Of a stretch of DNA of 64,000 nucleotides, positions 24,051-34,707 are shown piece after piece. Origin of the DNA: Coffea arabica (Eukaryota > Streptophyta > Magnoliopsida > Gentianales > Rubiaceae); NCBI RefSeq assembly GCF_036785885.1, contig NC_092329.1, positions 8,184,001 to 8,248,000 on the forward strand, read 5' to 3'. Both the position numbers and the translations under genes were made by a program. The notes beneath the pieces are model-generated. The model saw nothing but the letters and a program-made list of their open reading frames with translations, was not told the origin of the DNA and did not search any database. The stretch's first letter is position 1, and every line of letters begins with the position of its first letter.

Positions 24051-25059
24051 AAAAAAAAAAAAAAAACAAAATTAACTCATCGATTTCTTTTTTTTTTTTG
24101 TTTGGTAAGAACTCATCGATTTCTTTAACGTGCCCTTAAATAGATTTCCAAGTGTTAAGTTTTTTTTGAAAGCATAACAGGATCAGAAAAAAAAAATGTC
24201 CAAGTACAATATGACACAGCGAACTATAAATGAAAAAACTGCAATACACCATCATCATAAGGAATTTTTCCAGCAGAAGAGGAGTCAAATTTAAAAAGGA
24301 ATTTTTCCAAAATCTCAAAACCTCAGCTTTTTATACTCCATCATTTAATTAAGACGTTGAATGAACTAAGATCCACCTTTAAATTAAAATTCAATATAGA
24401 TTGCCCTAATCCAAATTGTTTATTTCTCCAGTATCTTGCTTGTCTTAGTCAACAGGGCTAATGTGGTGGTGATGATTTATGAGCTGCTTCATTTCCACCC
24501 CTAAAAAAGGAAAATCAATATTATTGTATTATAAATTTATAACTTGATCCATCGCTTTCACTTCTTTTTTTTTTTTTTTTTAAAAAAATCATGATACTAA
24601 TAAAAGAAACATCCTATTAGCTATTACGGAGTTGGATACAAATTTATTATGGTTGTAAATAATTAACCACTGCTACTACATATGTAGTCAATAATTAACA
24701 CACATAATTGATTTTGCTTTCCCACAAAATCAATTAATGAAAACATAGAAGATAGATCTCCAATCTATAAGCCATGCGGTCCAAGCTACCTGTACTATAC
24801 TAGAAACGCATTCTGGAAGAAGAATGATTTGGTGTGTGAGTACCCACACTGATAAGTTAGCTGTGCAATCTCAATCATCATCCATCATAATCTCAATTAC
24901 ACACAGTACTGTTACTTTGACTCCACAGCACCCGTCTTTCTCCTTGTCCCAAACCCTCATTCCCACTCGATTAAAGGCAAAATATTCAGAAAGATTTTGT
25001 TCATGAGTTGTCTTTATTAATTATTATGCAAGACTTATTTTTGCATTCTCTAATGCTTT
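24051..25059. other. Intergenic, nothing recognised
   Basis: AT-rich, with several homopolymer A or T stretches. No gene or clear repeat copy. Confidence 0.4.
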
Positions 25060-25068
25060 TTTTATCCG

Positions 25069-25240
25069 GTCCCTTGGGGTTGGCTCGAATGGTCTCAGGG
25101 TAATCTAGTTAGGTTTCGAAGTTCTTGTGTTCGAATCACCTCTTTATTGCTTGTGTATCTTTGGAGAAAGGGGTGAACAGACGCAGGAAAATTAGTTTGA
25201 CAAAGTTAGAATACTTCTTGCGCTGAACAAAAAAAAATAC
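25069..25240 (+). mobile_element. tRNA-derived SINE, about 170 bp
   Basis: The head has an A-box-like ttggctcgaatggtctc and a B box ttgtgttcgaatcac about 40 bp later. The tail ends in an A-rich run. The element is flanked by exact ttttatccg copies (25060-25068 and 25241-25249), a 9-bp target duplication. It is not a functional tRNA gene: no cloverleaf acceptor pairing is evident. Confidence 0.7.
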
Positions 25241-25249
25241 TTTTATCCG

Positions 25250-27618
25250 ACTTATTATCTATCTATATTTAGCCCACAAACAATCTTAACTCCCATTCTT
25301 CCCTTGTTAAATATTTTAGACCAATTTTCTGAATCAGACTAATACTAGATCATGACCAAGTGAGCAGAATGAACCAAACCGTTCATTTCGGAATAACTTC
25401 AAAGTCCAGCAAGATCACAGCCTTGCAAGGGGTTGACCGGATGTTTCAGGTTTGACCAATCGGTCGGGGTTTCTTCTTCATCTCTTGTTACTGTTTTGAT
25501 CAATTGCAGCTGTTCAAGAATCATAATCGCTTGAGCCAGAAGCAGCTATATATATTCATAATAGACAAGTACAGTTCAGATTATATACTCTCCCTTATAG
25601 AATAGACATCTACAGCTGGAAAAAAAACGTACGAGGACAATGAGGTAAATTACAGGACGAGATTCCATTATTCCCTGTGTTGTGAGAGGTCCAAAGGCTC
25701 TGCAGTAAAAGAAAAAGATTGCACTGACAAAAAACCAATAAACAAATCTATCTATGAAAGAAAATGGGAAATTATCCGCTGTACATCACCTGCAATAATA
25801 TTATAGTGTGATAGACGGATGACCTCAAATCTTGAACCACACACCACGTACAAGATGAACGACTTAGGTTGTACAGAGCAGAGGGCATCTTCTGCATGGG
25901 GTACAATACAATCTGCCCACATTATAAATGTACGAGTCTGATTTGGTCATGAACAGTGGTCCTCATGGAGTGTGATGGAGCTCAGGTGCATAATTGGGGT
26001 TCTCAAAAGAATTGTTAGGTTAGTTGGTACTGAGAAAAATGAGTGTGTAACAGCAAAGAGAGGTCTGTTAGAACAGTTGGCAAATGTGTCAGTAAAAATA
26101 CATTATTATTAACAAATAAAGGAAAAAGAAAGCTTGGGGTTCAAGAGAGGAACCAATCAAATCTGCTGCAAGCATGAAATACAGACTACTACTACTTGTT
26201 AAAGGAAAGAATTTATAAAAAAAAAAAAAAGTAGATAAATCTGGATTTTGATAATATTAAATGGGAGAGTATGAATGGCAAAAGGAAATTACAATATGGG
26301 AGGAAAAAAAAAGGAAAGATTAGGTTCTCTAATAATTTAACTGCAAAGAGCAGTTGGCAGTAGTTAGTCTGTCTTTTAAAATCATACATGTCACCTGTTG
26401 TTAGCTTGGGCAGGTAAAGTACTAGTGCTGTAGCAGTAGGCTTTCTTTAACACTTGGCGCTTTATTTATATGCTGTCACTTGGGAGGACTCTAAATTGTC
26501 ATTTTGATCCTGTAACAAAGATTGGAACTTGATGCTTCTTTTTTGCTGTGTTTGCAAGTACCCAGTTGGTGAATTTCGGTCTCAAGTATTTTTGTAGCAT
26601 TTAAGCAAGCATTTGATGCTCTTAATGGGGTACCATCAAGTACCCAATATTGGGGGACTGTTCTGATACCCTGCAAATTTTTCTGCCCCTCTCTATTATT
26701 CAAAGTAGAATTTTGTGCTTTTTGGTCATTTTTAGCTACCTGTCTCAGAATATGTTAAAAGGGTCTCAGCAATTGTTCTCCTCTTGGATTCTTGTGGGGT
26801 TTCATTGAATTTGAGTATTTCCTTCAAAGCTTCAACCTTCTTCAACAACTGGTACATGTTACGATCTTAAATATGGCTTTCTTGCCTAAGACCATTTCAT
26901 TGACTTATTTAATGCTATGTGTTTAAGGTGATCATGCCCAAGATACTTAAACCTTGTTAATTAAGTAGTGTCTTGTAAAACTGGCCTTTCGTTTCATTAG
27001 AGTCCTGAGTGTGGTGAATGTTGGGAGTATTATGCTTATTTAGACTGAGAAGAAAAGGAGAAACAAAAGGGAATCTGCTTTCTTTTCATTAGTCTGGTGA
27101 GCTGTTACTTAGCCATTGTCTTTCCTTTCTTCATTGTCTACTTTATGCTCTGAAAGGTTCATACTTTCTTGTCTCCGTGAACTGCTTTTTCCACATTACA
27201 GTAGACTTGATCCTAGGGCTCTTGAAAGAAGAGTTAAGTAGCTGGTGCTCTGCTAAGATTTTATGCCTGCTACATTGGATTTCTCCTTTTCCTTTGTGTC
27301 TGTTGGATGCGTCAATAAGAAATTTCTTTCGCTTTATCATAACAAATAAGCCCCTCCTCTCAGACTCAGTCCTATAAAGCTGCCATTTTTATTTGTTCCT
27401 TGTTGAGTCCTGCAAGAAATTACCAGTCATTTTTTGGTCAAACTTCTACTTTGCCTTTACTTAAGTGGTTTCTTTCTTCCTTAAATAAGTACTACAACTA
27501 TCTAGTCTTGGTTTTTGGGTTAACAGTTCAACCTGGGGAAGGAGCCTTTTTCAAGGTGCATTGGTGATTGAGTTCCACAGTTTTGGGCGGAGATTTTCTT
27601 TTTTGTGGTGTTTGGGCC
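25250..27618. other. Upstream region and probable leader of bHLH74
   Basis: No coding gene. A possible 3' splice site (gggttaacag, ending 27526) lies 92 bp before the bHLH start codon, so the leader may contain an intron; the 5' exon is not identifiable by eye. Open frames between 26491 and 27377 have no domains. Confidence 0.35.
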
Positions 27619-30308
27619 ATGAGTAGCACTGAGAATACCACAGGTAATATGGGATTCCAAGAGAGTGGGGGTGGTGGTGATAGCATATTGAATTGCCCTT
27701 CTTCTGGAATGGACACAAATTCAATGTCTGACAAGGTTGCAGGAATGGCAATGTGTTCTGAGTCCATGTTCAAGTCTTCAACCAGGGTAGACCCTTTCTA
27801 TGGGGGGACTGGATGGGACCCACTTGTATCACTGAATCATGCTGAGAATTTTGGTGGCTCTTCAGTTGTTCCTCATCACAATGAGTTTGGAAATTCACAT
27901 TACCCTGTTGGGCTGGAAAATCAGGCGATTAGTAGCACTTCCCATCTGGTTCATTATGCATCTGATTCAGGTCTGGGTGATATGGTGCCAAAATTAGCGT
28001 GCTTTGGCAGTGGAGCATTCTCGGAAATGGTCAATTCTTTTGGACTTCCTGACTGTGGCCAGGTTACAGAAACGAGCTTTCATCAAAAATATGCTCAAAA
28101 AATGGGAGTTGGTGCTCAGGAGGATTGCCAAATTTCAGAAGAGAGAGCTTTGGGTGGTAATGGAAAGAAGAAAAGAAAAGCATCAGATTTTCAATCTCCA
28201 TTGAACCCCAAGAAGGTAAATGAATATCTTGTAACTCTTGTTTATTGTCTGTCATACGTTAGCAATCTGATACTTACTTGTTGACTTATCCTTGCTGAAG
28301 AATATTGAAGGAGAGCAGCAGAAAGACCTCTCTGCTAACAGTTCAGAATGTTCCAAGGAGCAAGATGAAATGAAACAGAAAATGGAGCAAAGTAATAGCA
28401 CAAATTTGCGCGGTAAGCAAGCTTCAGGCAAACAAATCAAGGATAATTCTAACAGTGGAGAACCTGCAAAAGACACTTACATTCATGTGAGGGCCAAGAG
28501 GGGCCAGGCCACTAATAGTCACAGCCTTGCTGAAAGGGTGAGGCTCCTAATTTGACACGAGTACTTCAACTTGATATTTGCTAGACTGTAGATAGCCAAT
28601 ATGAAGTATCAAGTACTCTTTGATTTGCAGGTGAGGAGAGAAAGGATAAGCGAGAGGATGAGATTGCTTCAAGAACTTGTTCCAGGCTGCAATAAGGTAA
28701 TAATTCATTGTGGTATCTTTTGATCATCCTTATCTCTTGATTCTTAATGTTAGAGCTGAATGTTTAGAATTTCAATTGTTAAGATAACTGGCAAGGCTGT
28801 GATGCTTGATGAGATTATCAACTATGTACAATCCCTGCAACAGCAAGTGGAGGTATGCCTCTTAGAACAATGACAGATGCTGCTGGTTCTTTTTTTTTTA
28901 TTTATTTGTTTTATATTACTAGTAGCCAAATGCAATCAAACTCCGTGCAAAATTAATATCCATCAAGAAATGCTTTTCTCACATAAGATTGATATTTGTG
29001 ATGTATCTAGAAATGTCAGTTTAACACTTGATCAGAAACTGCTTGACATAAACCACAAGCTCTGGGATAATTTTTTGATAAAAAAATATACTATAATATT
29101 TTTTTGATGTGATGTATGCAAGATAAAAAGATGGTTGGAAAATATGTTAACGATGCAAGCAAATAAATTTATACAAATAAGAAACTATCCAAACAAAACG
29201 TCACTTTATACTTGTAGTGTTTATCTGAAATTTTTCCTCTGAACTCTGAGCACAAATACTCCATGGATAGATTGCTCGCATAGGTCTTGATGAAGGCATT
29301 AAATGCTCTGGAGATGTATTCCTATTCTTTGTTTAAATGGTCTAGTGATTTCACCAAATTTTGGGTGTACAAGTTTACGTACAGTTTTGGGTGTGCATGG
29401 GTACACCGAATTTTGTTAAATGGTCTGGTGATTGCTTTCAGTTTTGCATGTAGAGTAATTCCTTGAGCATAACTAACTTTATGGATTTCAGTTCAGCATA
29501 TGATGTTCCCAACTGCATCTAGGTGAACGAGTAGGTTCATCGACACCTTTGTTGATTTTGGACTCAAAGACTCTTTTACTTGGTGTAGCTACATGATCAT
29601 TGAGATATGTCTTCTCATTTGATAAGGTTGAAATCACTTCCTTGCAGTTTTTATCAATGAAACTAGCAACTGTGAATCCAGAGCTAAACGTCGATCTTGA
29701 CCGGATTTTTCAAAAAGATGTAAGCGAATGTAAACTCCTTATGAGCTGTTTGTTAAGCAACTTGGAAAGACTCTGGAGCCCATGTTCATTTTTGCTTGCA
29801 GATTCTTCATTCACGAGGCAGCAGTGCAGCTACTCTTGGAATTGGACCAGGATTGAACTCCTCTCATCCATTCCCAGGGTATCCTCAGGGATCTTTCCCA
29901 GGTATCTCAGGTGCTGCCGCCCCGTTTCATCCCGTGCCTCAGGTAGCATAATGTTCCTGAGTGTATAGTTTCTTTTTCTTGGAAAGAAAAAACAATACAC
30001 TGAAAGAGATGATCATCTTCATTGTATCCTTGTAGGCCGTCTGGGATAACGAGCTCCAGAGCATTTTGCAAATGGGCTTCGATTCTAGTCCCTCCATCAA
30101 CAATCTAGGACCAAATGGTAGGCTCAATGAGCAACACCTAGATTTGTTGAGAAAGCATAATGTATCTACCATTTTCATCTTTCTCTGTTCCTGGTGTGAT
30201 TTCCTGTCTTCTAATGATAAGATGATAATTTATGATGCTCAGCAGGGCGGTCGAAATTGGAGCTATAGAGCTGGGGAAAGTCTCGAGTTTTCCTTTGTCC
30301 ATCAGTAA
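27619..30308 (+). CDS. bHLH74-type basic helix-loop-helix transcription factor
   Basis: Exons by hand: 27619-28215, 28301-28537, 28631-28696, 28784-28852, 29648-29719, 29802-29942, 30036-30308 (484 residues). The N-terminus ([21 protein letters not shown]) resembles Arabidopsis bHLH74. KKKRK (about 183-187) is a likely nuclear signal. The bHLH domain lies at about 265-325. H273, E277 and R281 form the H-E-R set expected to bind E-box/G-box DNA, and the helix carries [20 protein letters not shown] (301-320). The exon pattern and QMGFDSSPS...GPNGRL near the C-terminus fit subfamily XII (CIB/BEE-like). In Arabidopsis these factors act in growth, light and brassinosteroid responses. Intron 4 (795 nt) holds a MITE at 29058-29200. 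Oddity: relatives stop a few residues after NGRL, but this frame runs about 66 residues further; see the finding at 30162-30245. The first in-frame ATG was chosen; a TTG 51 bp upstream was ignored. Confidence 0.88.
29058..29200. repeat. Intronic MITE in bHLH74 intron 4
   Basis: Carries the family interior (tgatgtgatgtatgcaagat, then gatgcaagcaaat) and a right end tatccaaacaaaacg. The left end is eroded (ctctgggataatttt). It lies wholly in the 28853-29647 intron, in the strand orientation of the 3367 and 4845 copies. Confidence 0.6.
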
Positions 30309-30866
30309 CTACAGCATTCAAATATTGACTGCAGATTTGATTTCAATACTGAAGCAAGAGATAATAGCTAAACATTATTCTTGGGATTGTATAGGTCGCA
30401 TCTCCTAACTGTTTCGTTCTTCGAATTTTAGAGAAGAAAATGACCTCTTAGATTTACAAAATCATGTAAATTCACAGCAAGACTTCAATTGATGAAGATG
30501 ATTGTTTTGATTGGTGTTCTTGTAGAATATGATTTATGTGTAGTTTCTCGAGAATTTCGAGAAGAAAACGATTTGCTAGCCATCAGTGTTTTGATTGGAA
30601 GATGCATGGGATGTGTCATGAGATGGATTGCTACATATTCTACATGCCTTGCTCCATTTAGTTAAATGGATCATGTGACTAGTTACTTGTATTTTGATCT
30701 TATCCAGAAACCTGATCTCGCTTTTAAGCTTAATTGTATATTCAGTTTAGAATACAAGATAGATCAAGAAAATCATGTCAAAACACCAGATAATATGATG
30801 AATTAATAAAAAATGTCGGAATAAACTTGTCAAATTTTAACAAGAGCACCATTATTTGGTCAAAGG

Positions 30867-30900
<34 letters not shown>

Positions 30901-31595
30901 CTTTTCATTTCTTGGACTGGTGTTTGGATTGGCGTTATTTTACGTTTTCTGTGAGCATTTATGTATATATATATATATTTTAATTACATATATCAAATTG
31001 CTATAATATATTTTTTAATAAAAATTTAGAAAAATAACAATCCAATAGGTATGATGGAAAATTGATCAAATTTCTATACCAGTTTTTTGGTCCAAAATTA
31101 CTACCATTCCTGATTTATTTTACGCATGTACTTCTGTTATTTATTAAAAAAAATCCATTTACTGAAAATTCATAGTCTCATGCTAATAATATAAGTTTGA
31201 CGCAAATGTTAAAAAACTATTTGTTTGGGTTGCTCCTACATGGATGTGCATTAGTTTTTACAATGTTTTCAATTGTATTGTATATCAAAAGAGGTCTTAA
31301 AAAAAAACTAATGTAGAAAGTCAGAAGCTACAAAAGAGGTATTTTAGAATACCTCATTATTTTTCTTCTCTCTTCCTCTCTCTACCAACCCTCGAACTCT
31401 TGACCTTATGGTCTGCAACACATGCTACTACCAACAAGGCATAAGAAGAGCCGGTGCAAGGACTTGGAAATTAATCAATGTAGAACGAACTTTCGTAAAG
31501 GCCCAAAGCCCATCTCCCCACCATAAAATCTGGATTTCTCTGGCTCAGGTCCATCCGCGAAAATCGAAAGGGAGAATAATTACCTATATGCCTAA
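30309..31595. other. bHLH74 3' flank, microsatellite and MITE relic
   Basis: The start presumably contains the bHLH74 3' UTR. A TC microsatellite lies at about 30868-30897. About 30919-31049 (gtgtttggattgg to aacaatccaat) is a degraded Harbinger-like MITE. No gene. Confidence 0.45.
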
Positions 31596-32021
31596 TTTTG
31601 TCTGCATTACAAAAGGACATATCTAACCCTATGTACAAGTTTTTTGTTTTTGTTTTCTCTATTTTGGGAAACCGTATAAGATTTAGACCTTGTTTGATAA
31701 CCCAATTCAGCACTTAAATTTAATAGATTCAAATTGTTTGATAACTAAAAATTGAACATCTGAATTAATTAAGTGGCACTGAATTTTCTAAACAAAATTT
31801 ACTCCCAAAATTAAGTGATAAACTATTCACTTAACACTGAATGTGATATGCACTTAAATATATTAGATTTAATGTTTAATAATTCAATAACTTAATTGAT
31901 TCAGATTTCAAATTTCAACTTTATCAAATGCACCCTTATTTTGTCTGCATTATAAAAGGACATATCCAAACCTATGTACAGTTTTTCTTTTCTTTTCTTT
32001 TCTCTATATTGGGAAACCGTA
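31596..32021. repeat. Duplicated 80-bp flanks around a TIR MITE
   Basis: The sequence ttttgtctgcattacaaaag through gggaaaccgta occurs at 31596-31677 and, diverged by a few bases, at 31938-32021. Between them, 31684-31936 begins gaccttgtttgataa and ends tttatcaaatgcaccc, an imperfect inverted repeat like hAT-type MITEs. The flanks are far longer than a target-site duplication, so a local duplication and an insertion both occurred. Confidence 0.6.
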
Positions 32022-32721
32022 AACAAAAATATAGAATCGTTGTAACATAAAAAGAGAAAGTTGTACCATGGGCTATTAGCTACGAGAAGCCCAAAATGGA
32101 CAAATTTGCTTTGTGCAAATCAGAGTTGTGTGGTCCAACCAGTCTCATAGGATAGATAAAGAAGTTTGTGGTCCAATGTACGATACATAAGCGGCTGGAG
32201 TCTAGCCATGTAGTAACTGATTACCCGAAGGACCTTCAATGTTGGACCATTCCATCTTTTTCCTCTTTCCCTCTTGGTCTCTAAGAAGCCCAAGTTTGAA
32301 TAGTCTTTATTGGGTACCAATCCTAGTCTTTTTCGGGTACCCATTTGGGTACCATTTCCACATTCCTTCCTTCCCTCATACCTTGTTTTATTCCTTTTAA
32401 CACATCCAGGTCCCTACTATAGGTAGGTTGGCTTGTTGTAAGATGAAAACATCTTACCGAAGTTGCACATCTGTATTAGTATTAATTTATAATTTGTTGA
32501 CTGGTTTTACCTAAATACTTATTTAATTAATAAAAGATCGAAATCAAGTTTCAATAGCCTCAAAGATACAAGAAATTAACCTTGGAAGACTTTTAGATTG
32601 CAATGATTTATGGAGAAAATCTGCTTACTTACCCTGATTTTACACAAGACTTAGTTAGGTATCAATCTGGAGTGAATAATGGAAATCCTTTATTTCTCCA
32701 AAGTGAAAGAGATTTTTTTTT
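32022..32721. other. Intergenic, nothing recognised
   Basis: The open frame at 32120-32344 (-) has no recognisable domain. Nothing else seen. Confidence 0.4.
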
Positions 32722-32874
32722 AGAGTAAATCTTATCTACACTGACAGTGTATACACTATCACGGTTGGATGCATGACACATGAGCAAAATTTGGAATTTA
32801 AATTTAAATTCAGGTGAGTTGTCATGCATCTAATGATGATGGTGTACACACTGTCAGTGTATAAAAAATTAATC
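32722..32874. repeat. MITE of the tacactgacagtgta family
   Basis: The left arm tacactgacagtgtatacac...ggttggatgcatgacac is inverted in the right arm tgtcatgcatctaatgatga...gtacacactgtcagtgtata. The two arms are about 50 bp each with a short AT-rich loop, so a hairpin would form. This is the better-preserved of two copies in the window (other at 19009-19162). Confidence 0.75.
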
Positions 32875-34707
32875 TTTTTTTTATCCAAAAAAGTTTAAGA
32901 AAAAGATGAGACTCCTTTCATTCTAAAGTCAGGGCATATAACCACTAACACATTAAGCGACTTATAATATGAAATGCGGCTGCTCATTATCTCTGGCCAA
33001 ATGGCTGTTAATATGAAAATGTAGAATAACTTGGTGCCACCAATCGATTTGTAACGCCGCCTCCTCTAATGATTTGTATGAATGAATGGAGGGATGTTTT
33101 CTTTTCAATTTCAATGTATATATATATATATATGTATGTATGTATATTTGAACTTAATTCAAGCACGTGGTACGAAGGAACATCAAAGCGGACTGCAAAT
33201 GACAACTCAATAACCTTTTGAGAGGCTACAAAGCCGGTTTTGCTTTGTTTGGCAAACGGTTCAAATATCATCAGCGGTAGAGAAAACGGCCGAGACAAAG
33301 AGACGTTGGCAACTACTTAACGGAGGAGTTTGTAAGAGAAACAGAGAGATAGAGAGGGATTGTGACAAAGAAGCATGAGCTGGACCGGACCCATGAACAA
33401 ACGGAGACCGTCAGTTTAATGCTGAAAACTATGGCCATGTTTGTTTGCTTCAGAGGTTTCAAGGAAAATAGGTATGTTATAGACAAACGTCACATGCAAA
33501 GATGTTAGAACTAAATATTTTTAGAAAACATCACATGCAATGTCCTTATTATTCAAAAAAAAAAAACTTTTTATTATTGATGGACCATAGCCCACAAGGC
33601 CACAAATACTTTGGTAGGCAGAAGAATGCTCAACAAACACTCTTCAGACTGACCAAGCTTTTTGTATCTCTCTGTCTCTCAGTGTTCATTTAAGTTGCTT
33701 AACTGCCAATTTGCTGAAGAAGGTATTGATTTCAATATTGCTGTTCTGGCTTATACTCCATTGTTTATGCGCATTGCATTTGGGTACGTTTGAAGGCAGA
33801 CTTCAATGAGGGGGTTAGATCATAATTACTCAAAACTTAAATGCATGCCACTACCCACTTATCATCATGTCTGTATGTCTGTATCAGAACAAAAGATTTA
33901 CAGTCAAAGAGAATGGATCCATGCTCATTTCCTATATTTCTCCAGGCCAGAGATTCCAAGAATACAACATGAGTCCCAACTCACCACAGAAAACAGACTC
34001 TTGAAAAAGAGTCCTGAGAGAAACAGTTGATTTGGTCAAACAGATTTGGAGTCTGCTGTTGAAAAGTACAAGGGCCATGAAGGAAGTTCAACTTTGAAAG
34101 TAAAGTGGAAGAGAGGACGAGAAGATGCCGCCGTAGTAAGAAAAAGAACCTTCACAAGGCATGTAATTTTAATCCAAAATATACAAGAATTCCACAGGGC
34201 ATTTGCCTGAAAACTAAATCCTTATCCGGGAAGTATATTCCCCTCTCATCCTTTCGGATTTCTAAATATAGTGCATGAACATTATTATGTAACAAGACAC
34301 AGAATGCACTGCTCACTATTTTGACTCTCGACTAAATTTCGTGTTCGATATTTTTTTTTTTTTTTGGACGAATTCTTCTTACAAAAGAATATACCAAGAA
34401 ACAAAAGAATCCAAAAACACAAATGATAGAACTGAAAAACAAAACCTAAGCTCTAGTCATGAACATCACCATTTTCGTAATGGCTTCCCCTCCTATTCAG
34501 GGCGATCACTTCTATCGGTTTTCTAGCAGAAACTTGCTCTTATCAACTGCCCATTTGATATCAGGCTCCCACTGGTCGAGGAAAGACAAGCGGCACCATT
34601 CTCATGCAGCAAACTGCCCAACACATCTTCTATTTCCATGATCAACTACCTTCAGCATCCAGTAATGTTTGATTGATTTCATACTGGATTTATTTGAAGC
34701 ATTTCAT
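32875..34707. other. Intergenic, CSLC12 3' side
   Basis: Contains a TA run (about 33116-33132) and small frames without domains. The portion nearest 34707 is probably the CSLC12 3' UTR. Confidence 0.4.

Noticed and set aside
28665..28686. Possible miR396 site in bHLH74 (ttcaagaacttg)
   Set aside because: miR396 targets bHLH74 in Brassicaceae, but only a short core matches here by eye and the 3' half does not pair convincingly.
30036..30308. Calling the bHLH74 stop early, at NGRL, as in relatives
   Set aside because: There is no stop codon there in this sequence; the open frame continues, so the extended end is reported with the alternative splice option.
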